Source of the DNA: Neolentinus lepideus HHB14362 ss-1
Lineage: Eukaryota; Basidiomycota; Agaricomycetes; Gloeophyllales; Gloeophyllaceae
Assembly (NCBI GenBank): GCA_001632425.1
Contig: KV425571.1
Coordinates: 87,460 to 151,459 of the forward strand
Direction of reading: 5' to 3'
Length of the DNA stretch: 64,000 bases
Below are positions 33,578 through 45,518 of this stretch, piece after piece. The position numbers and the translations under genes are program-made. Every line of letters begins with the position of its first letter. Position 1 is the first letter of the stretch. A model generated the notes under the pieces. That model saw nothing but the letters and a program-made list of their open reading frames with translations, was not told the origin of the DNA and ran no database searches.

Positions 33578-35499
33578 GTTGTTGGACTGGGCGTCATTGG
33601 GTTGGGCACCGTCGGTGGGCGATTTTGTGAGCAGCTCGCAGCCCGCCTTCGTGCAGGTATCCCGGTAAGTCTAACATGAGATCCATAAGGACCACAATAT
33701 ATACAGTTAGGAGGCTACACATTGACTAGGCCAGCGCCATGGCAAGCTTGTTGTGTGATGTGTCCGACTGGTTCACGCGATTTGTTTTAATGATAGACGC
33801 GATGATGTTATGTTTATGCTTACAGTTCTTAGATCCAAGGAGCCTTCATTGCTGTTATCTTCTCGAGAACGTTTCTCGCCAATGACGTTAATAAGCTCAG
33901 CCTGGTGGAAGGATCATTGAAAAGTGCTGCAGCTGCATCGCAATGTTTCGTGGTCACATACATCACGTGATCACTGCGATGTCACGGAGCTACTGCCCGG
34001 CGGACTTCGAATGCTCTTTCTCTCCTCCTCGACCATCCCGCACACTGCTTGTGATTTCACATCCCTTGAATGCTCTGTCTTCGCAAGTTAGTTCTCTTAC
34101 AGTTTCTCAGATTTTGCATTTCTGCATGCAGAACTCGGCTATGGTCTAGGCGACAGTGCTTGACAGCGTGAAACTGCCGCTGAAGCATCCTGAGATGGGT
34201 TTGATTGGTGGACTCTTTGGAAGCTTGACAGATGGTCATGAGGAGTGGAATAGGGTATGATAAGGGTACTGGAGACGTGAACTAGGTGCATATATGCATC
34301 AAGAAGGCCGGTGGTAAGTTTCACATCTCTGGAAGTCGCATACCCTTCCCGACCCGTCAACACGGGCTTGAGCGCGGGTGCAATATGAGACGCCCATGGA
34401 CATCCAAGGTATACTCGTACCATTCCCTAATGATTGTCCTCCTACTTCTCCCAGTACACTCATCATGCTGTCCCTGTATGGGAGAGCTCAGAGCTGAAGA
34501 GTCGTATTCTGTTGATAAAGGTGTGTTTACGCTTTCAGCATATCCTCGCCTTTTTTTCCATCATAGTTCTCTTCTCAATTTCGTGTTTTATCTCTCTGTC
34601 TTTAATTTCATCTGCGTATATGCGCCGGGAAATGACAGGAGTGCAAGGACAAAACGATGTTGGAGTGGGGTGAGGTAGGTGGTTGTTTGATCCAGCGAAG
34701 TCGTCCTGGTCACTAGCATGCAGCATTCCGGCTCGGGCATCTGTCCTGTTATCTGTGGTTCGGTCGTCTCTTGGACTCGGTTTGCGTTCATCCAAGTGAG
34801 TCTTGCTTAGCCGTGATTATTAATGGACTTTGAATGGTGACTTAAACGTAACGTCTTGGCTGTGCTGCGCAAGACTGCCTCTTAGATCCTATTCATGCAA
34901 ACGCGGAACCGAAGATCCCACCGCACCATGATTGCCAGCGATATGGATCCCAAGCTGACTGAGTACGGCTTGATGCTGGCGGAGTACACGAACACACCCG
35001 TTCAAGGTCCGTTATCAGTCTTCGTTGATAATAGAATCCGGTGACCATTTGTGGTGTATACTCTCCGTAGGGAGAGATATGTTCCCAGGTGCTGGCTCAG
35101 ATCACATGCACTGGGGCGCCACTGGGTATCCAGCTGCATGCGCCATGAAAGTGTATATGAAGACGCTAGGAGACCTGTATATGCACACCGCAAACGATAA
35201 GATCGACCTACCTAATGGCGAGTTTGGCATCGAGCATACCAGAGACCTCTCGAGGCTTGCTGTGGTGTTCGCCGTCGAGCTAGGCGGGTGGGCATGAGGC
35301 CCAGGAGCACTAATGTACACCCGACAGAGACACCGAGATTTATATAACAGCGACGGTTACGGATATTTGTCGTAATTTGATGGCCAGCACTCTGACGCTC
35401 GAATATGGAGTGGCGGTCTGCAGCTGACAGGACCCTCAAATGTTGTGCAATAGTTTGTCCTAGGTGCGTCACCATTTGATCATGACAGAGGCACAAACT

Positions 35500-35755
35500 T
35501 TCCAAGATCCCGCAGAGGGGCGAACGAGATGATGTGGACATCGACAAGGTTCTTTCGCCCTCCATCTTGTGCTTTCCGAGGCGATATGTATGAGCCGGAT
35601 TGTCTATGCCGAGTTCCTGCCATTGGATCTACAGCAATCGTGTTTATGACACTGCGGTCATCTTCGAAGATCCTGCGGAGCGACGAACTGGATGATGTGG
35701 ACATCGACGAGATCCATTCACCCTCTATCTTGTACTTTCCGAGGTGACATGACCC
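35500..35755. repeat. Imperfect tandem repeat inside the transposon
   Basis: Two units with a period of about 163 bases; the best-matching part (GATGATGTGGACATCGAC) occurs near 35529 and 35692. No coding sense was found. Confidence 0.65.
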
Positions 35756-36069
35756 CACATCGCCGACCTCATTCTTGACAGCGTGAGTACAACCATTCGA
35801 TAAAACCTTGGAGGCCTTGACTTAAACTCCGTAACCATTTCCAGGACATCGCATCCTACGAGAAGGTGCAAGTTGGTATGTCTATGTTATGCTTGGAGAT
35901 GGCACTGTGGGGCTGGACATGTTGCGGGCACCGGCATCATAGGTAGGGCTATATATGATCAGTTGATATTGTACTTCTGTAGGTGTGATAATATAATTGT
36001 ATTATTGCTATTTAAAATGCGTGACAAGTTGAGTGTATAGATGACTAGCTATGAGTGCCAGGGGCAGTC

Positions 36070-36302
36070 CCGAAGAGGTACCTATACCACTCAATAGAAG
36101 TGCCCGAGGCACTACCCACTCAATAGAAGTGCCTCGGACACTCCAGCACAATAGGAAAAATGTCCCACTCAGTGCCTTAGGCACTTGAGAAAGCAGTGCC
36201 CAATGCACTTCCAACAAGTGTCCCAGGACGAGACATAACACTCATTGTTAGTGCCTTGGGCACTTGCTGAGAAGTGGCTTTGGCACTCTGCACAAGTGGG
36301 TC
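36070..36302. repeat. Right subterminal palindromic repeats
   Basis: At least six variants of the same 16-base motif found at the left end (for example AGTGCCTTGGGCACTT at about 36250), next to the right inverted repeat. Confidence 0.7.
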
Positions 36303-36316
36303 TACTTCCCGCAGTG

Positions 36317-36413
36317 CTGACGTGCATCCCAGAACGAAGAGGGAGATGTAAAGTAAGGTGCTGGAGCGATGTGGCGCAGAAAGGGTGGTATGTCTAACGC
36401 TGTTGGAGGACAT
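36317..36413 (-). pseudogene. Thioesterase gene fragment, start-codon side
   Basis: Continues the fragment at 32085-32175 on the other side of the transposon. It keeps an ATG at 36413 (MSSNSVRHTTLSAPHRSST) and the hydrophobic LLYISLFVLGCTSA segment, and matches 53728-53875 of the intact gene with about 50 bases missing in the middle. Homology continues weakly upstream to about 36460. Confidence 0.8.
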
Positions 36414-36459
36414 CGTCGAGAGGGGATATCCCGGTCAACGTGTGTTGGAGTTCCGGGTA

Positions 36460-37611
36460 GACACTGCAGGAGGGATATCTAACACGTCTGGCAAAGGACG
36501 TGTATTGGCGTAATTGAACAAAGGACATGTACAAGGGGACAGTCCATTTTTGCGCCACCGCGGGACACGGGTAAGGCCATAGCACTGCCAATTTCGGAAC
36601 GCACGTTTTCGGCCACGCGACAGCTCCATAACGTGTCCATATCGGAACTAAATCATAATGCTACCAAGCCCCTTCTCTCCTAGATGCACGTACGATATAG
36701 CTCGCGGACCTGATAATAGCGGAAGAATAAGATATTGAATTTTCAGAATTTTGGGTCGAGCTTGCGAGCTCCACAAGGTAGAGAGGGGGGCGCATGATCA
36801 GAAAAAGGTATTTAAAGCATGTAGTTGTACAGTATGCGCGTGCGCCGACCAAGCGCGCCCATTCGTACCGTGTCGGGCTTATTCAATATGCATTAGATAC
36901 CCATAATATTTCAAGACAAGCACGTTTGCTCGGTAGTGTTGTGCAGGCTCTGGCTCGTCTGACTAGCTCCCATGATACCAAAATGATAAAGCCGAGTCTA
37001 CTATGGAGTCAGTATGCAAAGCAAACAGCCAATCAAAGATGTCTAAACCGGCGCAACACCCATTCAGCCACCCATTACTTACAAGCTGCCTACCTATAGA
37101 TTTCCACAGTCAGAATACCCAGAATACGGATGCATAGTTTAGAAAATGAAATATTGGCAGATAATTCACAACATTAATATTGTGGAAAAATTGTAGTATT
37201 ACAAGGACAATTTAATATTAAAATGGAGTGAGTATGTGTAATAATGAGAGAGGAGGGACCAAATCCTTAGGTTAGGGACTACAAATTCGATTTGGTAGTC
37301 ACTTTATAGTCAACGCTAGAAGCGGAGAATGAATCGATGCTCGAATGCACTACAAACATATGATCCCACGGTAACACGGATATATCATATATACTGCTCG
37401 GAGCTGCCACACCGGCACTCCATGTGACCTTTTCGTCGGCCGACCTCTTCTGCCGGTGTGGCCCCAATTGAACTAACGACCACGTCACTTGCCCTTTGAC
37501 CACCAAGCCAGGGTAGACAACACCTCGTGTTGTGTCTTATCCGGAGCTGTACAAAGGATCGGCCGGCCAATACCACCCCGACAACTCCGGACCGCCCGGC
37601 GCAGTGTTTGT
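36460..37611. other. Gene-poor stretch before the tandem unit
   Basis: No supported gene in about 1.15 kb. The part at 37269-37365 resembles the ACTACAAA-containing repeat seen at 60225-60290 and 62033-62130, so at least some of it is repeat-derived. Confidence 0.45.
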
Positions 37612-37765
37612 GGGTCCCTATTTTGCTTCTCGCTCGCACTTAATTAGGAGAGTCTTGATTGCAAGAAGGCACGCCTATGGCCAACACAAAGAGCTTCTTT
37701 CCTGATAAGCGCTGATTAGAATGATAATCACACTTCTTTTCTTACATCAGCAGGCCTGGCCCGAC

Positions 37766-37773
37766 GTATAAAA
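37766..37773 (+). promoter_or_regulatory. TATA box of tandem unit copy 1
   Basis: TATAAAAG in a well-conserved context (GACGTATAAAAGCTCCTGTG), kept exactly in copy 2. It suggests the unit is, or was, transcribed on the + strand. Confidence 0.5.
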
Positions 37774-38409
37774 GCTCCTGTGTGGCACATTTCGACCGTC
37801 GCCTCTTACTTGCCTTCTACCCTCATCTCATCCTCTATACCGTGCCTCGCTGGTCGACGGTACGAGTGTCCCTGCATACTCTATCCTCGAAAAGATTATC
37901 CTGGGCCCATAAAGAGCGAAATGCCACCTCATAGTCACCCGGGTTCCTTGCGTGGCGTTCCACTCAGTTGGTTGCTGGTCAACCGCTGACGTGCGTTTCG
38001 TTCACTTTCTTCCAAAAGATGATGTGAGACACGTAAAGAGCGCAATGCCCACCCGGTAAAGAGCCTCGTGCCAACCGACCACCATAGGGTGTGGCGCGCC
38101 ACGCAGTCGTCGCAGGTCGGCGGCTGACGAATAGTCCCATCCAACTGAATCATAAATAGTTAAATGCCACCATACGGAGACTTCGCGATTTTTCCAGCCC
38201 GCTCTTGCATTCCAACATGTCCTCGCATTCATGCAAGATACCCGTCCTCAACCTCATTGTATTTCTTCAAGACCGCTTCTCTGTCTTCGCCAACATTGCC
38301 CAATATTCTGTTTTCTGGATCTTCTCGACGCTTTGTTTTGCTTGCCTCGATACTTAGACGACTTCGCCTCGGACTTCCTATCTCCTCAACCTTGATGCTG
38401 CTTCTCGGT

Positions 38410-39260
38410 CTCTCTGGACTCTACGCTTCGGACCCTCCTCAACGCCTGTCTCAGTCTCCCTCGGCTTTCCTCAACTCCCCTCTCGGCTTCCCTCAACACT
38501 CGTCTCGTTCCCGTCGGTCTTCCTCGGCGCCCCTCCTGGTTTTTTTCAACACCACTCCAGTTCGTTTCAACGTTCCAGTCGGTCCCCTCAACGCTCCACC
38601 TGGTTTTCTTCAATGCCTCGCTGGTTCGTGTCAATGCTTCCCTCAACACTCGTGCCGTCTCGTCTCATTCCCGTCGGTGTCCCTCAGCCCTCCTCCTGGA
38701 TTTTTCTCGTTCCCGTCAGTCTCCTCAACGCTCCTCCTAGGTTTTTTAACACTTGTTTGGTTTTTTGTCAACGTTCTTGTCCGTCTCCCTCAGCGCTCCT
38801 CCTGTGGTTTTTAAATGCCTCAACGGTTTTCCCTAAGGTTCTCATCGGTCTCCTCAGCATCTCTCCTGGGCTTTCTTGATGTCTCTTCCAGTTTCCTCAA
38901 TGTTCACCTCGGTCTACCTCAACGCTCAATTCCGTCTACCTCAACGTTCACTTCGGTCTACCTCGACATTCCTCTCGGTTTTCTCCAAGGTTCTCGTCGG
39001 TCTTCTCAGCGCCTCTCCTGGGCTTCCTCGACGTCTCTTCCAGTTTCCTCAACGTTCAGCTCGGTCTGCCTCAGCGCTCAATTCGGTCTGCCTCAACGCT
39101 CAATTCGGTCTGCCTCAACGTTCACTTCGGTTTTCCTCAACGTTCATTCCAGTCTACCTCAACGTCCACCCCAGCATCTACCTCGGTCTGCCTCAATGTT
39201 CCTCTCGTGTTTCTTCAAGAGTCAGTTTGCTTCAGCGTGCCCACCGGACTGCCTCAACGC
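38410..39260. repeat. 22-bp minisatellite in copy 1
   Basis: Degenerate tandem repeat with a 22-base period; units begin CCTCAACG and end TCGGTCT followed by one or two variable bases. Several consecutive units near 39040-39160 are almost identical. The period is not a multiple of three, so the Ser/Pro/Phe-rich open frames here are a by-product of composition. Confidence 0.8.
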
Positions 39261-40104
39261 TACCCCTGAGACCTCAACGTTGCTTGTTATCTTGCTTCTT
39301 CGCTTTCACCTCAACTCTGCTTCTTCTTAGGCTGGTGCGAGCGGCTCCCGAGGGACGCACATCGTTCACGCGGCGTCGCCCCACAATATTCACGGGAGTG
39401 CGTTCAAGCCATATGCCTCGTCCATTTCCCACCTCACTTGTCTACCTCTTGCTTTCTTTCTTGTCTGTGAGTGATCGTCGACTGTTCTGAGTGGTTCTGC
39501 TCCGGCCCAAGTTATCGTCGGTGTCCCTGATGTCTATTGCGCAACGTTTTGGTCTTTGGCAATGTCGACATTTATAACTCTGAGCTATTCTGTGGCCGAA
39601 CATCGAAGGGCGCAGCAAATGTCGCAGGAGGCTGACTCAATGGAATTATGACCTGTGAGTACTGTCACTTCTGTCGTGTCCCTTGCTCAGACTCCTCGTC
39701 GTCCTTTAGGCAAGTCAAGACTCAAGACCTACTTCAGACCGCAAGCAGCTCTCCTCGACGTCTGATCACCAGCTTTGTTCTCAGCTCAACTGACTGCGGC
39801 CTTATTGGATCGTGAAATTGCCTTGTGTTAGCCTCGGATTCTTGTCTCAACGGCGTGACTATCGACTTACCGCCTTACTGACCCTCGACCTTACGGATTA
39901 TTATGGCAACGGCGTGGCTATCGACTATGGCTATACTTGACTGCTTTGGTTCCCTCCGATCTCATTAACCTGCCTTCCCATAGCCTCGACCATATGGACG
40001 GGACTTGCCCTCAAAGACACAACGACAAGCTTATCGTCAACCACACCGGTATGTTCAACATAGTTCATCTGCCTTCAGATGAGATCGACGGCCAAGTTAC
40101 TCCA

Positions 40105-40350
40105 GCACCTCCGCGTTGTATTCTGCGCCTGCATTGCAAGGCCTTCACATCCACAGCATTTCACCGGCGAGAGCCCATCATTTCTGTTAATGACTGACGT
40201 CGTTTCATAGAGCAGCGACGTCACGACCGCCTTCATGCATTCGGTGCCTACATTGCAAAGCCCTCACATCCACAACACTTCACCGGCGAGATTACACTAT
40301 TTCTCTTAATGACTAACATCGTTTCTACAGAGCAGCAACATCACGACCGC
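40105..40350. repeat. 119-bp tandem repeat in copy 1
   Basis: Two units; GCATTGCAAGGCCTTCACAT near 40130 and its variant near 40249 start equivalent positions, each followed by a TTTCATAGAGCAGCGACG-like stretch. The equivalent pair in copy 2 is at about 43800-44035. Confidence 0.7.
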
Positions 40351-41217
40351 TCGAACAGTGAATCATGTGTCGCAGATTTTATCCCCTTGGTGCGATGGTG
40401 TCTCTTCGCGGGACTGCTGTGGAGAATGACCTCTCCCACAGACATCCTGCGTACACTATCTATTCATCCCATTCCAATCCGGTTCGTAGCGTCGTTTTAA
40501 AGTCTCATTGTCTGATCCGTTCCCTTTTCACAGCACCGCTTTGTGCGACTAGTGCAGGGTCACTGTCTGCACAGCAATCACTACGTCCTTCGGGTCTGGA
40601 GGTTGCAGGAGTGGTCTTATTAGGCCTGACATTCTCCCTAATTTTTCACCGGCATTCTCTTCGGAGATGTGCTACCCTCTCTTTTTCTTTGAACGGTCTG
40701 GATCCTGTGAACTATCGCTGTGACCTGCCAGAAGAAAAAGAAGGGGTAGTCAGCAGGGGCGTATCTTCTGTCAGTCTCAGAAGGAAGGGGGGGACGTTTC
40801 GGGGTGTCCACGTACTTGCTGCGTATTTCCCTCGGGTACTGGCTGTGTCTATGTTGAATGATCTGCGCTGTCTGCTGCGTCATCTACGCGACGGGTAGCT
40901 CGTTCACCCAGCCGTGATCCGTACATACAGATCAGCCTGATTGCTACAACAAACTACTCACGGTACTGATGAATAATGACCTTTGTCGATGTATCTACGA
41001 TGTTAGCAGCAGCGGCGAGAGCAATGATAAGTTGGTGCGACTTTGAAGTTAGCTCACTGTGACTGGCCTCGGAGAAAACCGCGACTGAGTCGTGAGGAAC
41101 GCGCGCAGAATTTTGGCTCCGATTTGATTAGAAATCACCAGGAATGCAAAGCACCTTGTGTTGTCCTCAGTGCGTTGTTCTCCAGAGCCCTCATGGACCC
41201 AGTGGCTCAACTCTTAT

Positions 41218-44200
41218 GGGTCCCTATTTTGCTTTTTATCAGCACTTAATTAGGAGACTCTTGATGGCAAGACGACCACTACGACGCTTGGGCCAGGACG
41301 AAGAACTTCTTTTTTTTGGCTGATAAGCGCTGATTAGAATGATAATCATGCTTCTTTTCTTACATCAGCAGGCCTGGCCCGACGTATAAAAGCTCCTGTG
41401 GCACATTTCGACCGTCGCCTCTTACTTGTCTTCTACCCTCATCTCATCCTCCATACCGTGCCTCGCTGGTCGACGATACGAGTGTTCTGTTGCATTCGAA
41501 AAGATTATTCTGGGCCTATAAAGAGCGAAATGCCACCAAAAGAGCTTCGTGCCACCTCATAGTCACCCGGGTTCCTCGCGTGGCGTTCCATTCAGTTGGT
41601 TGCTGGTCAACCGCTGACGTGCTTTTCGTTCACTTTATTCCAACAGATAATATACGAGGCACATAAAGAGCGCAATGCCCACCCTTTAAAGAGCCTCGTG
41701 CCACCCGACCATCATGTGGGCCGTGGCGCGCGACGCAGCTCGTCACATGTCGGCGGCTGACATTTACTACCCGACTGAATCATAAAGAGCGTAAAGCCAC
41801 CATATAGAGACTTTGTGATTTTTCCAGACCGCTCTTCAATCCCACCATGTCATCGTGTTCACGCAAGATACCCCGAACCCTCAAGCTCATCGTATTTATT
41901 CAAGACGTCTTCTCCGTGTTCGGCAGTCACAGTGCTGCCTCCTCTATGCTATCTTCTCGATGTGTCATTTTGCTCACCTCGACTTTTATACCTGGACTGG
42001 CTTCGCCTCAGACTTCCTGTCTCCTCAATCTTGATGCCTCACTAATTCCTTCGGCGCTGCTCTCGGTCTCCCTGAACTTTACGTCTCGGATCACCCTCAA
42101 CGTCATGTCGGTCTTCCTCAACGCCTGCCTCAGTCTCCCTAGGCTATCCTCAACTTCCCTATCCGCTTGACTCAACACTCGTCTCGTTTCGTCTCGTTCC
42201 CGTCGGTCTCCCTCAGCACTCCTCAATTTCTTCAATGCCTCTCCGGTTTGTTTCAACTTTGAACGTTCCCGTCGGTCTCCTCAGTGCTCTTCCTGGTTTT
42301 CTTCAACACATCTCCGGTTTGTTTCAACGTTCTCGTCGGTCTCCTCAGCGCGCCTGGTGTTCCTCGACGTCTGGCCCAGATTCCTCAACGTTCACTTCGC
42401 TCTACCTCAATGTTCACCTCGATCTGCCTCAACATTACTCTTGGTTTTCCTCAAGTTTCAGTTTTCTTGAACGTGTCCGCCGGACTGCCTCAACGCTACT
42501 CCTCAGACCTCGACATCGCTTATTATCTAGCCTCTTGCTTTCTCGCTTTCATCTCTACTCTGTCTCTTCCCTATCGGCTCCCCTCAACTAGGCTTGTCTT
42601 GTCCCCGTCGGTATTCCTCGGGTTTCCTCCTGGTCTCGTTCAACGCCTCTCCAGTTTGTTTCAATGTGCCCGTCGGTCTCCCTCAGCGCTGCTCCTGGTT
42701 TCTTCAACGCCTCTCTAGTTCGTTTCAACGCTTCTGCCAACACTCGCCTCGGCTCGGCTTGTTCCCGTCGGTCTTTCTCAGCGCTCCTCCCGGTTTTCTT
42801 CGACGCCTCTCCGGTTTATTTCAACGTTCCCTTCAGTATACCTTAACGTTCCCTTCAGTATACCTCAACGTTCCCGTCAGTCTGCCTCAACGTTCACTCC
42901 GGTCTACCTCGACGTTCTTCTCGGTTTTCCTCAAGTGTCAGTTTGCTTCAACGTGCCCACCAGACCACATCAATGCTACTCCTCAGACCTCCACGTTGCT
43001 TTTTATCTGGCCTCTTGCTTCCTCGCTTTCATCTCCACTCCACTTCTTTTTACGCTGGTGCGAGCGGCTCCCGAGGGGCGCACATCGTTCACACGACATC
43101 GCCCCACAATGTTCACGGGAGTGCGTTCAAGCCATATGCCTCGTTCATTTCCTACCTCACCTGTCTACCTCTGCCTTGCTTCTTGCTTTCTTCTTTATCG
43201 TCGACTGTTCTGAGTGCTTCCGCTGCGATCCCAAGTTATCATCGGTCTTTGTCCTGCACTGCGCCACTTTTTGGTCCTTGGTAATGTCGGCATGTGTAAC
43301 TCTGAGTGTCTACTATTCTGTGGCCGAACATCGGAGGGAGAGGCAATTGTCACAGGAAACGTGATCGGTGACTACTGTCAGGGACCCTGCTGAGACACCT
43401 CGTCCTCCAGACTCGAGACCTCAAGCGGCTCTATTCAGTGTCTGACTACTAGCTTTGTTCTCATCTCGACCGACTGCGGCGCTGTCTGACTGGATCATGA
43501 ACTTGCTTTGTTGTTGGCCTCGGATTCTTATCTCAACGGTGTGACTATCGACGGCGGCCCTACTGACTAACTGCGTTGCGAATCCTGTCATCCATTAGTC
43601 TCGACCTTACGGATTATTGCGGCAACGGCGTTACTATCGACTACGGCTCTACTGGCTGACTGGGTTACCCTCGATCTCACTAACATGCCTTCCCATAGCC
43701 TTGACCATATCCTCAAAGATACAACTTGCAAATCTCATCGTCCGCCACACTGGTAAGTTCCACACAGTCCATCTGTCTTCAGATGAGATTGACGCATCAC
43801 TGTCACTGCCTGCATTGCAAGGCTTTCACATCTACAGTACTTCGCCGGCAAGAGCCCACCATTTCTGTTAATGACTAACATCGTTTGTGTAGAGCAGCAA
43901 CATCGCGACCACCTGCATGCATTCGGTGCCTGCATTGCAAGGCCTTCACGTACATAGCACTTCACCGACGAGATTCTCACCATCTCTATTAATGACTAAC
44001 ATTGTTTCTATAGAGCAGCGACGTCGCGACCGCCTTCACATTGAATCATGTGTCACAGATTTTGTCCTTCTGGTGCAATGCCAGAGTCTCTTCGCGGACC
44101 TGCTGTGGAGAATGACCTCTGACACAGACATCCTACACACTCCGTCTATTATTCAGTTCATGGCAGATGCCACTCCGGTTCGTGGCGACGTTCTAAAGTC

Positions 44201-44868
44201 TCGTTGGCTGATCCATTCCCTTTTCACAGCACCGCCTTGTGCGACTAGTGCAGGGTCACTGTCTGCACAACAATCACCACGTCCTTCGGGTCTGGAGATT
44301 GCTGGAGTGGTCTTATTAGACCTAACATTCTCCCTAATTTTTTCACCAGCATTCTCTTCGGAGATGTGCTACTCTCTCTTTTTCTTTGAACGGTCTGGAT
44401 CCTGTGAACTATCACTGTGACCTGCTAGAAGAAAAAGAAGGGGTAGTCGGCCGGGGTGTGTTTTCTGTCTTATTAGCTTCTCAGAGCCTCGGACTGGAGG
44501 CGGGAACGTTTGGGGTGTCCACGTACTTGCTGCGTATTTCAGGTACTGGTTCGCCTATGTTGCGTGTTCCGCGCTGTCTGATGCTTCATCAATGCAAAAG
44601 GAAGCCCACTCGCCCAGACGCGATCCGTTCCTTACAGCTCAAGGTACTGATTAATAACCTAGGTCGATGTATGTGAGATAGCAGGGCTTGGTGTATTTGC
44701 GAGAACCCCCGTGTAATAAGCTCATATGATCCCTGCCACGTTCGTTTCATGATTTCTCAGGACTTGAAGTTGGTGCTATTTTGAAGTGAAATCACTGTGA
44801 CTGGCCTCAGAGAAAACGAAAAGTGAGGAATGCGCACACAATTTTGGCTCTGATTTGACTAGACATCA
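41218..44868 (+). repeat. Large tandem unit, copy 2
   Basis: Second copy of the 37612 unit, separated from copy 1 by about 85 bases. The order of parts is the same: start GGGTCCCTATTTTGCT, TATAAAAG near 41387, ATG frame MSS.S.KIP at 41847, 22-base minisatellite at 42030-42960, conserved middle at about 43060-43340, 119-base repeats at 43800-44035, and tail ending near ATTTTGGCTCTGATTTGACT. Many small indels separate the copies and none is biased to multiples of three. Confidence 0.8.
42030..42960. repeat. 22-bp minisatellite in copy 2
   Basis: Same 22-base degenerate repeat as in copy 1, with a different number and order of units. Confidence 0.75.
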
Positions 44869-45518
44869 CTGCACTTGTGGGGTGGGCCACTGCTGCACAT
44901 GGCAATCTAGCGAGTCGGCCGGAGAGGAGGCCTCAGTATCTTAGGCTGTATATCACCAGCAAAATAACTTTTCCTCTACATGTTTCTAGGTCTTATGATG
45001 TACAAGCTCTCGGACGACGAGAGGATGGTGGGGTTTTTTGGACTTCAGGAATAGATGTAGTAGGATCAATAGCTGTACTTACTCGAGTGTGCTTCAACGT
45101 GAGGTTGCTATGGCTTTGACCCTAAAAAATATTTTATGGTGCTATCTGCTACCTTCTAGCATCGAAGGAAAGGCGCATACAAAGGCACTTCCTGAGGTGT
45201 TTGCAGAGTACCCACAGCCCTTTAACCGAGGTGTCACGTGGCCAAAACCGTGCGTTCCGAAACAGGCAGTTGACTATGGACCAATTTCCTTTGAGTTACG
45301 AAGGCGATGTAGCAGTTTTTAATGATATCTTTCATGATGCGAGATCATCAATTACAATATAGGTATGCAGATTGCGACCAATGGTGAGGTTGTTAGTACA
45401 AGCTTGGAAACGATAGCAAGACGATGGCACGACAGGATGGGCTTCAGATGAAGCGATTATCGGCAAGCGATGCAAGAATTAGATAATGAACTTCAAATTT
45501 GTGTGCTAGGGGGACGTA
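44869..45518. other. Spacer between tandem unit and duplicated block B
   Basis: No supported gene. Block B begins near 45308; the bases 44869-45307 are unique in the window. Confidence 0.45.

Larger units (their letters stand above)
32176..36316. mobile_element. 4.14-kb non-autonomous DNA transposon, CMC/CACTA-like
   Basis: The ends are a perfect 14-base inverted repeat (CACTGCGGGAAGTA at 32176-32189 and its complement at 36303-36316) flanked by CTGA on both sides. The element interrupts a gene fragment whose uninterrupted relative is in the same window. Ends starting CACTG, a short target duplication and clustered subterminal repeats agree with the CMC group (CACTA, Mirage, Chapaev). I see no transposase. 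The interior holds a rearranged aquaporin gene, an imperfect tandem repeat at 35500-35755 and other unrecognised short frames, for example 35025-35297. It is therefore probably mobilised in trans and has captured host DNA. Confidence 0.8.
37612..41133 (+). repeat. Large tandem unit, copy 1
   Basis: A unit of about 3.5 kb, repeated at 41218-44868 in the same orientation with about 85-90% identity by eye. It starts GGGTCCCTATTTTGCT, has a TATAAAAG box about 155 bases in, a conserved short ATG frame (MSS.S.KIP near 38217), a long 22-base minisatellite at about 38410-39260, a conserved non-repetitive middle (around GCGAGCGGCTCCCGAGG), two 119-base tandem repeats near 40105-40350 and a conserved tail. 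No protein family, transposase or reverse transcriptase is visible. Confidence 0.8.

Noticed and set aside
32176..36316. hAT or Zisupton-type element
   Set aside because: Those make 8-base target duplications; here only four bases (CTGA) are duplicated and the ends are CACTG...CAGTG.
38164..39490. Ser/Pro/Phe-rich reading frames of up to 216 codons
   Set aside because: They run through a 22-base repeat in all frames and are not conserved in frame in the second unit.
37612..44868. LTR retrotransposon with 3.6-kb LTRs
   Set aside because: The two direct copies are only about 85 bases apart, with no internal gag-pol, primer-binding site or polypurine tract; tandem duplication is simpler.
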